A stretch of 64,000 bases of DNA from Bacillus fungorum (GCF_002746455.1 NZ_NWUW01000011.1:87677-151676), one strand, 5' to 3'. Positions 48,095-61,127 are shown, counted from the stretch's first letter. A program made the numbers and translations. The notes: generated from the sequence alone by a model not told the origin.

Positions 48095-48116
48095 AAATGT
48101 TTCCTATGAAACATTT
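48095..48116. promoter_or_regulatory. parS/NBS-like palindrome upstream of noc
   Basis: AAATGTTTC-CTAT-GAAACATTT: perfect 9-bp arms around 4 bases. It shares GTTTC-N4-GAAAC with parS and TTTCC with the NBS, but matches neither fully. It lies between rsmG and noc. Confidence 0.55.
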
Positions 48117-48157
48117 ACGTTTTCATTTATATAATTTAATCTTACGTCTAATAAGAT

Positions 48158-48877
48158 TTATTTTTCAATAGGTAATTTATTGGGTGTTCCTGGTTTGCGT
48201 GGATATTTCTTTGGTGTCTTGCGCTTTTTCTCAATTAATAAAATATTACGTTCACTTTCTTCAAATGGTAATTGGAACGTAGACATTTCTTTTAGATCCC
48301 CGCCTAGCACCTCTAAAGCATACTTGCCATTTTCAATTTCTTCGCTTGCTGCGGCACCTTTCATTGCAATGAATGTTCCCCCAACTTTTACAAGTGGTAA
48401 ACATAGCTCACTTAATACTGAAAGACGCGCAACTGCACGTGCCATTACAATATCGTACGATTCACGTACACCTTCTTTTTTCCCAAATGTTTCAGCACGA
48501 TCGTGACAAAACGCGACGTCACTTAATTCCAACTTTTGTGCTAAATGATTTAAGAAATTAATACGTTTTTGCAATGAGTCTACAATTGTCACTTTTAAGT
48601 GCGGGAAACAGATTTTTAAAGGAATACTTGGGAATCCAGCTCCTGCACCAACATCACAAATTGAGAATGGTTTTGAAAAATCATAATAAAAAGCAGCTGT
48701 AATGGAATCAAAAAAGTGTTTTAAATATACTTCTTCTTTCTCCGTAATAGCCGTTAAATTCATTTTTTCATTCCACTCTACTAATGTTTCGAAGTAGATT
48801 TCGAACTGCTCTAACTGTCTAGAAGAGAGGGTGATACCCTTCTCTTCTAGCATAGATTGAAATTGTTCTATGTTCAT
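48158..48877 (-). CDS. rsmG: 16S rRNA (guanine527-N7) methyltransferase RsmG (GidB)
   Basis: 239 residues. SAM motif [16 protein letters not shown], with [14 protein letters not shown] and the [17 protein letters not shown] block. It methylates G527 near the streptomycin site; loss gives low-level streptomycin resistance. AAGGAG lies upstream of the ATG. It is 21 bp behind mnmG. Confidence 0.97.
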   Translation of the reverse strand: MNIEQFQSMLEEKGITLSSRQLEQFEIYFETLVEWNEKMNLTAITEKEEVYLKHFFDSITAAFYYDFSKPFSICDVGAGAGFPSIPLKICFPHLKVTIVDSLQKRINFLNHLAQKLELSDVAFCHDRAETFGKKEGVRESYDIVMARAVARLSVLSELCLPLVKVGGTFIAMKGAAASEEIENGKYALEVLGGDLKEMSTFQLPFEESERNILLIEKKRKTPKKYPRKPGTPNKLPIEK

Positions 48878-48898
48878 CTAACAATATCTCCTTACTAT

Positions 48899-50788
48899 TT
48901 ATTGGTTCGATACTCGCGCAATTTTTCCTTGTTCAATATACACAAGTAAGATGGAAATATCCGCTGGATTTACGCCAGAAATACGTGAAGCCTGCCCCAT
49001 TGAAAGTGGACGAACATCTTTCAATTTCTGCCTAGCTTCTGAGGCAAGGCTAGAAATCGCATCATAATCAATATCCACAGGGATTTTTTTGTTTTCCATT
49101 TTCTTCATACGATCTACTTGCTGTAAAGATTTTTCGATATATCCTTCGTACTTAATCTGAATCTCAACTTGTTCTGTCACTTCATCACTTAATTCTACTT
49201 CACTTGGTACTAAAAGATGAATATGCTCATATGTCATCTCTGGACGACGTAATAAGTCACTTGCACGTATTCCGTCTTTTAATTCACTTCCACCAATGCT
49301 ACGAATTAATTCTTGAACTTCAGGACGTGGTTTAATAATAATGCTGCCTAAACGTTCCTTTTCCTGTTCAATTTGTAATTTTTTATTTGTAAATCGCTCA
49401 TAACGCTCTTCTTTAATTAATCCAATTTCACGACCAACTTCAGTTAAACGAAGATCAGCATTATCGTGGCGTAATAATAGACGATATTCTGCACGAGACG
49501 TTAATAAACGATATGGTTCATTTGTACCTTTCGTTACAAGATCATCAATTAAGACACCAATATAAGCATCCTCGCGACCTAAAATAACTTCTTTTTTACC
49601 TAAAGAACGGCATGCTGCATTAATCCCAGCCATAAGTCCTTGTCCTGCCGCCTCTTCGTAACCAGAAGTTCCGTTAATTTGTCCTGCTGTATATAAATTT
49701 TTAATTTTTTTCGTTTCAAGTGTTGGCCATAATTGCGTTGGCACGATTGCATCGTATTCAATTGCATAACCTGTACGCATCATTTCAACATTTTCTAGAC
49801 CAGGGATTGTTCTAAGCATATCACGCTGCACGTCTTCTGGTAAGCTTGTGGATAAACCTTGTACATACACTTCTTGTGTATTACGTCCTTCTGGTTCTAA
49901 GAAAATTTGATGACGTGGTTTATCATTAAACCTTACTACTTTGTCTTCAATTGACGGACAATATCTAGGTCCTGTTCCCTTAATCATACCAGAATACATA
50001 GCTGAACGATGTAGGTTTTCATCTATTAAACGATGTGTTTCCGTACTTGTATACGTCAACCAACATGGAATTTGGTCCATAATAAATTTTGTCGTTTCAA
50101 AAGAGAACGCTCGTGGTTTATCATCACCTGGCTGAATTTCTGTTTTACTGTAATCAATCGTATTACTATTTACGCGCGGAGGTGTACCTGTTTTAAATCT
50201 AACAAGATCAAATCCAAGTTCCTCTAAATGTTCTGATAAAGTAATAGATGGTTGTTGATTATTCGGACCACTCGAATATTTTAAATCCCCCATAATAATC
50301 TCACCGCGTAAAAATGTTCCAGTCGTAATTACAACTGTTTTTGCTGTATATTCAGCACCAGCTTGCGTAATTACCCCTTTACATTCGCCATCTTCAACGA
50401 TTAAACGCTCTACCATTCCTTGGAACAACGTTAAGTTTGGTGTTTCTTCAATTGTTTTCTTTAATTCATGCTGGTAAGAGAACTTATCTGCTTGTGCTCG
50501 AAGTGCGCGTACAGCTGGCCCTTTACCCGTATTTAACATACGCATTTGAATATGCGTTTTATCAATGTTTCGTCCCATTTCTCCGCCTAATGCATCAATT
50601 TCACGAACAACAATCCCTTTTGCTGGTCCACCAACAGAAGGGTTACATGGCATAAACGCTACCATATCTAAATTAATTGTTAACATTAATGTTTTGGAGC
50701 CCATTCGTGCTGCCGCAAGACCAGCTTCACATCCTGCATGACCTGCACCGATTACTATGACATCGTATGAACCGGCATTGTATCCCAT
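48899..50788 (-). CDS. mnmG: tRNA uridine-5-carboxymethylaminomethyl modification enzyme MnmG (GidA)
   Basis: 629 residues. FAD-binding [17 protein letters not shown] at the N-terminus, the GidA signatures [15 protein letters not shown] ([15 protein letters not shown]) and [17 protein letters not shown], and the C-terminal helical MnmE-binding domain. With MnmE it modifies U34 of tRNAs reading split codon boxes. Preceded by AGGAGGAAT; 46 bp behind mnmE. Confidence 0.98.
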   Translation of the reverse strand: MGYNAGSYDVIVIGAGHAGCEAGLAAARMGSKTLMLTINLDMVAFMPCNPSVGGPAKGIVVREIDALGGEMGRNIDKTHIQMRMLNTGKGPAVRALRAQADKFSYQHELKKTIEETPNLTLFQGMVERLIVEDGECKGVITQAGAEYTAKTVVITTGTFLRGEIIMGDLKYSSGPNNQQPSITLSEHLEELGFDLVRFKTGTPPRVNSNTIDYSKTEIQPGDDKPRAFSFETTKFIMDQIPCWLTYTSTETHRLIDENLHRSAMYSGMIKGTGPRYCPSIEDKVVRFNDKPRHQIFLEPEGRNTQEVYVQGLSTSLPEDVQRDMLRTIPGLENVEMMRTGYAIEYDAIVPTQLWPTLETKKIKNLYTAGQINGTSGYEEAAGQGLMAGINAACRSLGKKEVILGREDAYIGVLIDDLVTKGTNEPYRLLTSRAEYRLLLRHDNADLRLTEVGREIGLIKEERYERFTNKKLQIEQEKERLGSIIIKPRPEVQELIRSIGGSELKDGIRASDLLRRPEMTYEHIHLLVPSEVELSDEVTEQVEIQIKYEGYIEKSLQQVDRMKKMENKKIPVDIDYDAISSLASEARQKLKDVRPLSMGQASRISGVNPADISILLVYIEQGKIARVSNQ

Positions 50789-50834
50789 TGTTTATTCCTC
50801 CTAATAATCTCTATCTTTCTAACACATCGCTATA

Positions 50835-52211
50835 TTATTTTCCTAAACAAAATTGAGAGAACAACTGGTCAATTAGGCTTTCATGAACGGTATCACCAGT
50901 AATTTCACCAAGTATTTCCCACGTTCTTGTTAAATCAATTTGCACCATATCAATTGGAACACCATTTTCTATTGCCTCAATTGCATCTCCAATTGTTTTT
51001 CCTGCTTGTGTTAATAATCCAATATGTCTCGCGTTAGAAACATATGTCACATCTGCAGAATCAATTGTTCCTTCAAAGAATAAATCAGCTATTGCCTTTT
51101 CAAGCTCATCTATTCCTTGTTCCTCAATTAACGACGTTGTAATAACACGATTTCCCGCTGCCAATTCTGTAACACGTTCCATATCGATTGCTTGCGGTAA
51201 ATCTGTCTTATTTACAATAACAATGAAATCTTTTCCTTGTACGGCACGGAATAGATCTTCATCCTCATTCGTTAAAGCTTCACTATAATTAACGACAACT
51301 AATACTAAATCAGCTTGGTTCATCATTTCTTTTGAACGCTCTACACCAATTCGTTCAACAACATCTTCTGTTTCACGAATCCCGGCTGTATCTATAAGCT
51401 TAAGTGGTACACCACGCACATTAACGTACTCTTCAATAACATCACGAGTTGTTCCTGCAATATCAGTTACAATTGCCTTTTTCTCCTGAACGAGACTATT
51501 TAATAGCGATGATTTCCCAACATTAGGTCTACCGATGATTGCAGTAGCAATACCTTCACGTAAAATCTTTCCTTGCTTCGATGTTTCTAATATTTTTGCA
51601 ATTTCAGCACGAACATGTGTAGCTTTCTCAATTAAAATATTATGTGTCATTTCTTCCACATCATCATATTCCGGGTAATCTATGTTTACCTCAACATGAG
51701 CTAACGTTTCTAATATGTCCTGACGCAGACGGCCGATTAATTTAGATAATCGGCCTTCCATTTGATTAATTGCTACGTTCATTGCACGATCTGTTTTTGC
51801 ACGGATTAAATCCATAACAGCTTCTGCTTGTGATAAATCAATACGGCCATTTAAAAAAGCACGTTTTGTGAATTCACCAGGCTCCGCTAATCGTACTCCT
51901 TGCGCTAAAATAAGCTGCAATACTTTATTTACGGAAACAAGTCCACCGTGACAGTTAATTTCTACTATATTTTCACGTGTAAAAGTCCTTGGTGCACGCA
52001 TAATAGACACCATCACTTCTTCAATAACCTGATTTGTATCTAAATCAACAATATGACCATAATGAATTGTGTGAGAAGGAACCTCTGTTAAATCCTTCCC
52101 TTTAAAAATACGATTAACTTTTTCAACCGCATCATCCCCACTTACTCGAACAATGGCAATTGCACCCTCTCCAAGCGCTGTGGAAATCGCGGCAATTGTA
52201 TCAAATTCCAT
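50835..52211 (-). CDS. mnmE: tRNA modification GTPase MnmE (TrmE)
   Basis: 458 residues. N-terminal tetrahydrofolate-binding domain (about 1-118), helical domain, inserted G domain with [20 protein letters not shown] and NKTD, and the C-terminal FCLGK carrying the essential Cys. It works with MnmG. GTGAGGTGA precedes the ATG. The 52212-52337 stretch upstream is AT-rich and carries its promoter, not resolved by eye. Confidence 0.98.
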   Translation of the reverse strand: MEFDTIAAISTALGEGAIAIVRVSGDDAVEKVNRIFKGKDLTEVPSHTIHYGHIVDLDTNQVIEEVMVSIMRAPRTFTRENIVEINCHGGLVSVNKVLQLILAQGVRLAEPGEFTKRAFLNGRIDLSQAEAVMDLIRAKTDRAMNVAINQMEGRLSKLIGRLRQDILETLAHVEVNIDYPEYDDVEEMTHNILIEKATHVRAEIAKILETSKQGKILREGIATAIIGRPNVGKSSLLNSLVQEKKAIVTDIAGTTRDVIEEYVNVRGVPLKLIDTAGIRETEDVVERIGVERSKEMMNQADLVLVVVNYSEALTNEDEDLFRAVQGKDFIVIVNKTDLPQAIDMERVTELAAGNRVITTSLIEEQGIDELEKAIADLFFEGTIDSADVTYVSNARHIGLLTQAGKTIGDAIEAIENGVPIDMVQIDLTRTWEILGEITGDTVHESLIDQLFSQFCLGK

Positions 52212-52337
52212 GTCCTTTCACCTCACTTGCTTATTTATCTCTATTTCAACATGATTATTTTCTTCACTAAATTATTAGAATACCATAACGAACCTATCTA
52301 CAAAAGATTAATAACTCATTTTATTATGTCCTCATGT

Positions 52338-52382
52338 AAAAAACACTAAACTTATTCACAGTGGATAAGTTTAGTGTTTTTT
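52338..52382 (-). terminator. Long hairpin between jag and mnmE
   Basis: AAAAAACACTAAACTTAT and its exact reverse complement (18 bp), with further TCAC/GTGG pairing toward the loop. It is a second terminator behind jag on the minus strand. Confidence 0.82.
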
Positions 52383-52384
52383 AG

Positions 52385-52393
52385 TTATCCACA
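52385..52393 (+). promoter_or_regulatory. Isolated DnaA box between jag and mnmE
   Basis: A perfect TTATCCACA. A second near match (TTATCCACT, minus strand) lies in the adjacent terminator stem. Confidence 0.6.
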
Positions 52394-52410
52394 TCTATTT
52401 TCCCCTCAAA

Positions 52411-52437
52411 AAAACCGGCACTCAATTGAGTAACCGG
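52411..52437 (-). terminator. Terminator immediately behind jag
   Basis: ACCGG and CCGGT flank ACTC/GAGT around AATT, followed on the minus strand by a seven-base T run. Confidence 0.82.
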
Positions 52438-53055
52438 TCACTTGGAAGATATTACAACATGTCGATGTGGTTCTTTTCCCTCAGAAGTTGTAATGATATT
52501 TTGATGATTAGATAATGCTTGGTGGATAATCTTTCGTTCAAAAGATGGCATAGGCTCCAACACAACTCTTTTTTTCGTACTTACTACTTGTTTTGCTAAT
52601 CGATAAGAAAGTGCTTCTAATGTACCTTTTCTTTTACTACGATAATTTTCAGCATCTAGTGTGATACCAATATACTGCTTCGTATTACGATTCGCTACAA
52701 GTTTTGTTAAATACTGTAAAGAGTTTAAGGTGTTTCCTCTTTTTCCAATCAAAACACCTATATTTCCGCCAGAAATTGTAAATTCAACTTCGCGTCCTTT
52801 TACAATTTTACTAATCTCAGCTTCCACACCCATATCGTGAATAACATTTTTTAAATATTCTTCACATTCTTGAATTGGATCTTTCTTCAATACAACTTCT
52901 ACTACTGCAGGTCTATTCCCAAATAAACCTAAGAATCCTCTTTTACCTTCATCGATAATATTTATATCTACTCGGTCTTTTGAAGCATTTAATTGCCTTA
53001 AAGCATCCTCTACTGCCTGCTCAACTGTTTGACCTTTAGTGGTGATTACACTCAC
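52438..53055 (-). CDS. jag: RNA-binding protein Jag (KhpB/EloR)
   Basis: 205 residues from a GTG at 53055 whose GTGA overlaps the spoIIIJ stop. Jag N-terminal domain (about 1-50, with KKRGFLG-like [10 protein letters not shown]), a KH domain (about 75-150, [18 protein letters not shown]) and an R3H domain (about 150-203, [15 protein letters not shown]...EPHRHVVI). It is an RNA-binding regulator of cell elongation in related species. Confidence 0.95.
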   Translation of the reverse strand: MSVITTKGQTVEQAVEDALRQLNASKDRVDINIIDEGKRGFLGLFGNRPAVVEVVLKKDPIQECEEYLKNVIHDMGVEAEISKIVKGREVEFTISGGNIGVLIGKRGNTLNSLQYLTKLVANRNTKQYIGITLDAENYRSKRKGTLEALSYRLAKQVVSTKKRVVLEPMPSFERKIIHQALSNHQNIITTSEGKEPHRHVVISSK

Positions 53056-53819
53056 TTACCTGATCCCTCAGCCTTACTAGCCTTAATTTCTGGCCCTTTA
53101 ATCAAATACATTTGAGCGATACCAAAGATATTACCAACAACCCAGTAAAGTGATAATGCAGCTGGGAAGTTAATTGCAAAGATTAAAATCATGATCGGCA
53201 TAAGCCAAATCATCATTGCCATTTGCGGGTTTTGTCCAGCAGTTCCTGCCATTGCAAGCTTTTGCTGAATAAATGTCGTAATTGCCGCAACAACCGGTAA
53301 GATATAGAACGGATCTGCCTGTCCTAAGTCGAACCATAAGAATGTATGCTTACTAATTTCTGATGTTCTCATAATCGCATGGTAAAACGCGAATAAAATA
53401 GGCATCTGAACAAAGATTGGTAAACATCCTGCTAATGGATTTACACCATTTTTTTGATATAACTGCATCATTTCTTGTTGTAATTTTTGCTGTGTCGCTT
53501 GATCTTTAGAACTATATTTCTCTTTTAGCTTCACCATTTCTGGTTGTAACGCCTGCATTGCTTTCGTACTCTTCGTTTGTTTAATCATTAATGGTAATAA
53601 TGCAAAACGAATAATAAGAGTCGTAACAACGATTGCTAAACCGTAATTACTACCAAATAAGTTGGCAAAATACGTAATTAACTGAGAAAGCGGGTATACG
53701 AAGTATTCATTCCAAATTCCAGTGCTTTTTGGTGTAATTGGCTGATTTACTTCACTACAGCCAGCAGTAATCGCCATTAATACAACAACCATGGCTAGTA
53801 AACCTAATTTCTTTTTCAA
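53052..53819 (-). CDS. spoIIIJ: Membrane protein insertase SpoIIIJ (YidC1/MisCA)
   Basis: 255 residues from a TTG at 53819 with GGAGGAG eight bases upstream. A lipoprotein signal ends at LMAITAGC. Five membrane helices follow with the insertase arginine in [18 protein letters not shown]. It inserts membrane proteins and supports engulfment-stage sigma-G activity. The start codon TTG is supported by the ribosome site. In this oriC-proximal place the gene is the SpoIIIJ paralog rather than YqjG. Confidence 0.95.
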   Translation of the reverse strand: MKKKLGLLAMVVVLMAITAGCSEVNQPITPKSTGIWNEYFVYPLSQLITYFANLFGSNYGLAIVVTTLIIRFALLPLMIKQTKSTKAMQALQPEMVKLKEKYSSKDQATQQKLQQEMMQLYQKNGVNPLAGCLPIFVQMPILFAFYHAIMRTSEISKHTFLWFDLGQADPFYILPVVAAITTFIQQKLAMAGTAGQNPQMAMMIWLMPIMILIFAINFPAALSLYWVVGNIFGIAQMYLIKGPEIKASKAEGSGK

Positions 53820-53871
53820 AGCCTACTCCTCCTTGTATCGGTATGTATATAGTGTAATTCATTTCCTTACG

Positions 53872-54219
53872 CTACTTTTTTATTCTTTTCATACCAGAGC
53901 GTTTAAAGACATGAATTAAGCTTTTCTTTAATTCTTCATATGTCATCTCTGCACAAGGCTTCCTTGCTATTATAACAAAATCTTTTCCAGAATCTATCTC
54001 ATCTTTTAATTCTGTGATCGACTGGCGAATCATACGTTTAATTCGGTTACGCACTACTGCATTCCCTATTTTCTTGCTGACAGAAAGGCCAATACGAAAG
54101 TTTGGCTGCTCTTCTTTATCTAGTTGATAGACAACAAACTGACGATTCGCATTTGATTTTCCTTTTTGAAAAACCGTCTGGAATTCATCATTCTTTTTTA
54201 TACGATGTTTTTTCTTCAT
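53872..54219 (-). CDS. rnpA: Ribonuclease P protein component
   Basis: 115 residues from the ATG at 54219 ([13 protein letters not shown]). The RNR signature is [15 protein letters not shown]. It helps the RNase P RNA process tRNA 5' ends. A GTG four codons up sits directly on AGGA and is less likely; the chosen ATG has long spacing. It lies behind rpmH with a hairpin terminator in between. Confidence 0.95.
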   Translation of the reverse strand: MKKKHRIKKNDEFQTVFQKGKSNANRQFVVYQLDKEEQPNFRIGLSVSKKIGNAVVRNRIKRMIRQSITELKDEIDSGKDFVIIARKPCAEMTYEELKKSLIHVFKRSGMKRIKK

Positions 54220-54273
54220 ATCAATTGACACTCCTGTAGTTCATCAGCGGAAATTCACTATTATTAGAAAAAA

Positions 54274-54297
54274 AGACCACTGAACGATCAGTGGTCT
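54274..54297 (-). terminator. Hairpin between rpmH and rnpA
   Basis: AGACCACTGA and TCAGTGGTCT, 10-bp stem with a 4-base loop and a seven-base T run on the minus strand. It starts inside the rpmH stop codon, so most rpmH transcripts should end here and only read-through reaches rnpA. Confidence 0.85.
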
Positions 54298-54430
54298 ACG
54301 CAGATAATACTTTTCTTCCTTTACGACGACGAGCTGCTAGCACTTTACGTCCGTTCGCTGTGCTCATACGGCTGCGGAAACCATGTACTTTGCTGCGCTT
54401 ACGTTTATTTGGTTGGTAAGTTCTTTTCAT
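54296..54430 (-). CDS. rpmH: 50S ribosomal protein bL34
   Basis: 44 residues, [20 protein letters not shown] onwards to KGRKVLSA, extremely basic and diagnostic of L34. GGGAGGTG precedes the ATG. It is the first gene leftward from oriC, as in nearly all bacteria with this arrangement. Confidence 0.98.
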   Translation of the reverse strand: MKRTYQPNKRKRSKVHGFRSRMSTANGRKVLAARRRKGRKVLSA

Positions 54431-54543
54431 TATATGACACCTCCCTGAGGAATATCTGTTAAAGACAGTCTTATAAATTATAGTTAATCAACTAGGAAAA
54501 TGTCAATGGTTCTCGAAATTTTCATCAAATATTCATTTTGAAC

Positions 54544-54840
54544 CTATTCACATACTTTTTCACAGACCTCATATTTCCTTGTGGATAAATGTTTTTCTTG
54601 TTTTTTATATCCACAAACCCTTTTCGTACTTTTACACAGTATATCGTGTTGTGGACAAGTTTGTTCCACAAGGTATTGATTTTGTGGATAACTTTCTTAA
54701 TTTCATTGCTATAGCTACTTTTTTTTGATATTATAGTTGTGTTTTCACTTTGAATAAGTTTTTCACATCTTTATCTTATCCACAATTTGTGTATAACATG
54801 TGGACAGTTTTAATCACATGTGGGTAAATGATTATCCACA
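54544..54840. promoter_or_regulatory. oriC: oriC left part: DnaA-box cluster upstream of dnaA
   Basis: Exact TTATCCACA-type boxes occur at 54580-54588 (reverse), 54683-54691 (reverse), 54776-54784 and 54832-54840. One-mismatch boxes are at 54544-54552, 54607-54615, 54650-54658 (reverse) and 54819-54827 (reverse). No gene lies in 54431-54994. The cluster forms one half of a bipartite origin and overlaps the dnaA promoter region, so it should also autoregulate dnaA. Confidence 0.9.
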
Positions 54841-54994
54841 TTTACTTTTTTTGTCGAAAACCCTATCTCATATACAAACGACGTTTTTAGGTTTTAAAAT
54901 ACGTTTCGTATAAATATACATTTTATATTTATTTAAGTTGTACATTTGTTGCACAACTTTATTCTTTTACCAACTTAGTAAAGGAGGGACACCT

Positions 54995-56335
54995 TTGGAA
55001 AACATATCTGATTTATGGAACAGTGCCTTAAAAGAATTAGAAAAAAAGGTCAGTAAACCGAGTTATGAAACATGGTTAAAATCAACAACCGCACATAATT
55101 TAAAGAAAGACGTATTAACAATTACGGCTCCAAATGAATTTGCCCGTGATTGGTTAGAATCTCATTATTCAGAGTTAATTTCGGAAACACTTTATGATTT
55201 AACAGGGGCAAAATTAGCTATTCGCTTTATTATTCCCCAAAGTCAAGCTGAAGAGGAAATTGATTTTCCTTCTTCTAAACCAAATTCAGCACAAGATGAT
55301 GCTAATCATTTACCACAGAGTATGCTAAACCCAAAATATACATTTGATACATTTGTTATTGGCTCTGGTAACCGTTTTGCTCATGCTGCTTCCTTGGCTG
55401 TAGCCGAAGCACCAGCCAAGGCATATAATCCCCTCTTTATTTACGGGGGCGTCGGACTTGGAAAAACCCATTTAATGCATGCAATTGGTCATTATGTAAT
55501 TGAACATAACCCAAACGCAAAGGTTGTATATTTATCATCAGAAAAATTTACAAATGAATTCATTAATTCTATTCGCGATAATAAAGCGGTCGATTTTCGT
55601 AATAAATACCGCAATGTAGATGTTTTATTGATAGATGATATTCAATTTTTAGCAGGAAAAGAACAAACTCAAGAAGAGTTTTTCCATACATTCAATGCAT
55701 TACACGAAGAAAGTAAACAAATTGTAATTTCTAGTGATCGGCCACCAAAAGAAATTCCAACTTTAGAAGATCGTCTTCGTTCTCGCTTTGAATGGGGACT
55801 CATTACGGATATTACGCCACCAGATTTAGAAACAAGAATTGCAATTTTACGTAAAAAAGCAAAGGCTGAAGGACTTGATATACCAAATGAGGTCATGCTT
55901 TACATTGCAAATCAAATCGATTCAAACATTCGTGAGCTAGAAGGTGCACTCATCAGAGTTGTAGCTTATTCATCTTTAATTAACAAAGATATTAATGCTG
56001 ATTTAGCAGCTGAAGCACTTAAAGATATTATTCCAAATTCTAAACCAAAAATTATCTCTATTTATGACATTCAAAAGGCTGTCGGGGATGTTTATCAAGT
56101 AAAATTGGAAGATTTCAAGGCTAAAAAGCGAACAAAATCAGTTGCCTTTCCTCGCCAAATTGCAATGTATTTATCACGCGAGCTTACAGACTCCTCCTTA
56201 CCTAAAATAGGTGAAGAATTCGGTGGACGTGATCATACAACAGTTATCCATGCCCATGAAAAAATTTCTAAGCTACTTAAAACGGATACGCAATTACAAA
56301 AGCAAGTTGAAGAAATTAACGATATTTTAAAGTAG
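54995..56335 (+). CDS. dnaA: Chromosomal replication initiator DnaA
   Basis: 446 residues from a TTG at 54995 ([18 protein letters not shown]), six bases behind AAAGGAGGG; the frame is open further up but without a ribosome site. Domain I (1-80), variable domain II (about 85-110), AAA+ domain III with GGVGLGKTH and LLIDDIQFL, and domain IV with the helix-turn-helix signature [14 protein letters not shown]. It binds the boxes on both sides of its own gene. Confidence 0.98.
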   Translation: MENISDLWNSALKELEKKVSKPSYETWLKSTTAHNLKKDVLTITAPNEFARDWLESHYSELISETLYDLTGAKLAIRFIIPQSQAEEEIDFPSSKPNSAQDDANHLPQSMLNPKYTFDTFVIGSGNRFAHAASLAVAEAPAKAYNPLFIYGGVGLGKTHLMHAIGHYVIEHNPNAKVVYLSSEKFTNEFINSIRDNKAVDFRNKYRNVDVLLIDDIQFLAGKEQTQEEFFHTFNALHEESKQIVISSDRPPKEIPTLEDRLRSRFEWGLITDITPPDLETRIAILRKKAKAEGLDIPNEVMLYIANQIDSNIRELEGALIRVVAYSSLINKDINADLAAEALKDIIPNSKPKIISIYDIQKAVGDVYQVKLEDFKAKKRTKSVAFPRQIAMYLSRELTDSSLPKIGEEFGGRDHTTVIHAHEKISKLLKTDTQLQKQVEEINDILK

Positions 56336-56346
56336 TAGCTGAATAG

Positions 56347-56492
56347 TGTGAATAACTTCCCTTGTTTTACGCACAGTCTATCCACATGTAGATAGACTGT
56401 TTTTACATCCTTTAACAGAGTTATCCACATATCCACAAGCCCTACTACTATTACTACTATTTTTTATCTTTATTAATTAAATAAAATCTTAT
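56347..56492 (+). promoter_or_regulatory. oriC: oriC unwinding region between dnaA and dnaN
   Basis: R-type boxes: TGTGAATAA (56347-56355, reverse), CTATCCACA (56378-56386), TTATCCACA (56421-56429) and ATATCCACA (56429-56437). A short GC-rich AGCCC spacer and CTA-type triplets (56442-56462), the complement of the DnaA-trio 3'-GAT-5' repeat, follow; then an AT-only stretch to about 56492. This matches the B. subtilis basal unwinding system element by element. Confidence 0.88.
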
Positions 56493-56513
56493 ACTTACCG
56501 GAGGTTTTTCTTT

Positions 56514-57653
56514 ATGCGTTTTTCAATACAAAAAGACTATCTTGTAAGGAGTGTACAAGATGTAATGAAGGCTGTTTCTTCTCGTACAACAATCCCGATC
56601 CTTACAGGAATTAAAGTTGTTGCTACAGAAGAAGGCGTTACGTTAACAGGAAGCGATGCTGATATTTCTATCGAATCTTTTATCCCAGTCGAAGAAGATG
56701 GAAAAGAAATCGTAGAAGTAAAACAATCAGGAAGTATCGTTTTACAAGCAAAATATTTTAGTGAAATTGTAAAAAAATTACCGAAAGAAACTGTCGAAAT
56801 TTCTGTGGAAAATCATTTGATGACAAAAATAACTTCTGGAAAATCAGAATTTAATTTAAATGGTTTAGATTCTGCAGAATATCCATTGTTACCACAAATT
56901 GAAGAACATCATGTTTTTAAGGTTCCAACAGATTTACTTAAACATATGATCAGACAAACTGTATTTGCCGTTTCTACTTCTGAAACAAGACCGATCTTGA
57001 CAGGTGTAAACTGGAAGGTATATAACAGCGAACTAACTTGCATTGCTACAGATAGTCACAGATTGGCTCTTCGAAAAGCAAAAATCGAAGGCATCGCAGA
57101 TGAATTCCAAGCGAATGTTGTTATTCCAGGTAAAAGTTTAAATGAATTAAGCAAAATTCTAGATGAGTCTGAAGAGATGGTAGATATCGTTATTACGGAG
57201 TATCAAGTATTATTCCGTACAAAGCATTTATTATTCTTCTCAAGATTGTTAGAAGGAAATTACCCTGATACAACTCGTTTAATTCCAGCGGAGAGTAAAA
57301 CAGATATTTTTGTAAATACAAAAGAATTTTTACAAGCGATCGATCGTGCATCTCTGTTAGCAAGAGATGGTCGTAATAATGTTGTGAAATTATCAACTTT
57401 AGAACAGGAAATGTTAGAAATTTCTTCGAATTCACCAGAAATCGGAAAAGTAGTTGAAGAAGTTCAATGTGAAAAAGTAGATGGGGAAGAGTTAAAAATA
57501 TCTTTTAGTGCAAAATATATGATGGATGCACTAAAGGCATTAGATAGTACTGAAATTAAGATTAGCTTTACTGGAGCAATGAGACCATTCTTAATTCGTA
57601 CAGTAAATGATGAATCCATTATTCAATTAATTTTACCGGTTCGTACTTACTAA
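56514..57653 (+). CDS. dnaN: DNA polymerase III beta sliding clamp
   Basis: 379 residues, three clamp folds of about 120 residues each. Starts MRFSIQKDYLVRSVQDVMKAVSSRTTIPILTGI and ends with the conserved IIQLILPVRTY. It tethers the polymerase and hosts many repair proteins. CCGGAGG lies upstream of the ATG. A strong hairpin follows. Confidence 0.98.
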   Translation: MRFSIQKDYLVRSVQDVMKAVSSRTTIPILTGIKVVATEEGVTLTGSDADISIESFIPVEEDGKEIVEVKQSGSIVLQAKYFSEIVKKLPKETVEISVENHLMTKITSGKSEFNLNGLDSAEYPLLPQIEEHHVFKVPTDLLKHMIRQTVFAVSTSETRPILTGVNWKVYNSELTCIATDSHRLALRKAKIEGIADEFQANVVIPGKSLNELSKILDESEEMVDIVITEYQVLFRTKHLLFFSRLLEGNYPDTTRLIPAESKTDIFVNTKEFLQAIDRASLLARDGRNNVVKLSTLEQEMLEISSNSPEIGKVVEEVQCEKVDGEELKISFSAKYMMDALKALDSTEIKISFTGAMRPFLIRTVNDESIIQLILPVRTY

Positions 57654-57658
57654 GTAAG

Positions 57659-57700
57659 AAATAAGGGTTGCTAGTTTTCAGATGCTAGTAGCCCTTATTT
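57659..57700 (+). terminator. Terminator downstream of dnaN
   Basis: A 16-bp stem (AAATAAGGGTTGCTAG with CTAGTAGCCCTTATTT, two G-U pairs) and a 10-base loop, followed by GATTTTTGGG. Confidence 0.85.
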
Positions 57701-57780
57701 GATTTTTGGGTATTACTTTCCTAATGCTAGTTTATTTAGTACAATGAAAGAATGAACACTTTCAGAAAGTGAGCGATTTT

Positions 57781-57993
57781 ATGAAACATATTAAAATTTC
57801 AACAGAGTATATTACACTAGGGCAATTTTTAAAGTTAGCCGATGTAATTGATACAGGTGGCGCTGTAAAATGGTTTTTACAAGAATATGAAGTGTACGTG
57901 AATCAAGAACTTGAAAATAGAAGAGGTCGCAAACTATATGCGAACGATATTATCGAAATTCCAGGAAGCGGAAGTTTCCAAGTTCAGTCATAA
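57781..57993 (+). CDS. yaaA: S4 domain RNA-binding protein YaaA
   Basis: 70 residues from the ATG at 57781 behind AAAGTGAG; a GTG at 57769 overlaps that site. An S4 RNA-binding domain fills the protein (ITLGQFLKLADVIDTGGAVKWFL...NRRGRKLYANDIIEI). It is linked to late 50S assembly. It is 12 bp before recF, in the order dnaA-dnaN-yaaA-recF conserved in Bacilli. Confidence 0.95.
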   Translation: MKHIKISTEYITLGQFLKLADVIDTGGAVKWFLQEYEVYVNQELENRRGRKLYANDIIEIPGSGSFQVQS

Positions 57994-58005
57994 AGGGGGA
58001 GCCCT

Positions 58006-59133
58006 TTGTTTATTTCAGAAATACAATTAAAAAACTATCGCAATTATGAAAAGTTAGAGCTTTCCTTTGAAGATAAGGTAAATGTAATTATCGGCGAAAA
58101 TGCGCAAGGGAAAACGAATTTGATGGAAGCTATTTATGTTTTAGCGATGGCGAAATCTCATAGAACCTCTAATGATCGTGAGCTTATCCGTTGGGATGAA
58201 GAATTCGGTCAAATTAAAGGGAAGTTACAAAAGAGAAATAGTTCTTTGTCTTTGGAATTAAATATCTCGAAAAAAGGTAAAAAGGCAAAATTAAATCAAC
58301 TTGAACAACAAAAATTGAGTCAATATATTGGCGTGATGAATGTTGTCATGTTTGCCCCAGAAGATTTAAATCTTGTAAAAGGAAGCCCTCAAGTAAGAAG
58401 ACGCTTTTTAGATATGGAACTTGGACAAATAGCACCCGTCTATTTGTATGAACTAAGTCAATATCAAAAGGTGCTCACGCAACGAAATCACTTGCTTAAA
58501 AAAATGCAAGGGAATAGCAAAAATGAGGAAACGATGTTGGATGTATTTACACTTCAACTTATTGAACATGGTACAAAAATATTGCGAAAACGTTTTGAGT
58601 TTTTGCACTTACTACAAGAATGGGCTGCACCAATCCATCGTGGGATTAGTAGAGGATTAGAAGAGTTAGAAATCATCTATAAACCAAGCGTAGATGTATC
58701 AGAATCAATGGAGTTGTCGAAAATAAAAGAAGTATACTATGAAAGTTTTCAATCTGTGAAACAACGTGAAATTTTTCGTGGTACGACTTTAATAGGTCCT
58801 CATCGTGATGATTTACAATTCTTCGTTAATGGTAAAAATGTTCAAGTCTTTGGTTCGCAAGGACAACAACGAACGACCGCACTGTCCCTAAAATTAGCTG
58901 AAATTGAATTGATTTACTCAGAAGTTAAGGAATATCCAATTCTTTTATTAGATGATGTTTTATCAGAGCTAGATGATTATCGTCAATCACATCTGTTAAA
59001 TACAATTCAAGGTAAGGTGCAAACATTTGTGACAACGACGAGTGTCGACGGAATTGAACACGAAACATTGAAAGAAGCAAAAACAATTCATGTAACGAAC
59101 GGCACGGTAGATTGTGAAATAGATAGGGCATAA
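58006..59133 (+). CDS. recF: DNA replication and repair protein RecF
   Basis: 375 residues from a TTG at 58006 with AAAGGGGGAG upstream. Walker [14 protein letters not shown], the signature [18 protein letters not shown] and Walker [14 protein letters not shown] show an SMC-like ATPase without a long coiled coil. It helps RecOR load RecA at ssDNA gaps. A remB (yaaB) gene does not follow it, unlike in B. subtilis; gyrB begins 32 bp later. Confidence 0.97.
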   Translation: MFISEIQLKNYRNYEKLELSFEDKVNVIIGENAQGKTNLMEAIYVLAMAKSHRTSNDRELIRWDEEFGQIKGKLQKRNSSLSLELNISKKGKKAKLNQLEQQKLSQYIGVMNVVMFAPEDLNLVKGSPQVRRRFLDMELGQIAPVYLYELSQYQKVLTQRNHLLKKMQGNSKNEETMLDVFTLQLIEHGTKILRKRFEFLHLLQEWAAPIHRGISRGLEELEIIYKPSVDVSESMELSKIKEVYYESFQSVKQREIFRGTTLIGPHRDDLQFFVNGKNVQVFGSQGQQRTTALSLKLAEIELIYSEVKEYPILLLDDVLSELDDYRQSHLLNTIQGKVQTFVTTTSVDGIEHETLKEAKTIHVTNGTVDCEIDRA

Positions 59134-59156
59134 CCCCTGTTTAAATGGAAAAGTAG

Positions 59157-61094
<1,938 letters not shown>

Positions 61095-61103
61095 ATGAGT
61101 AAT

Positions 61104-61127
61104 GACAGGAATCTAAGTATTCCTGTC
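61104..61127 (+). terminator. Hairpin between gyrB and gyrA
   Basis: GACAGGAAT and ATTCCTGTC, 9-bp stem with a 6-base loop, followed by only TTCTACAT. It is probably a weak terminator or processing signal, and may lower gyrA read-through. Confidence 0.45.

Noticed and set aside
51961..51990. TTTTCACGTGTAAAAG as a second parS
   Set aside because: It keeps the CACGTG centre but the outer arms do not match TGTTTC/GAAACA; it lies in mnmE coding sequence.
54630..54670. Additional DnaA boxes such as TTTTACACA and TGTTCCACA
   Set aside because: Two or more mismatches in the core; left out of the box list.
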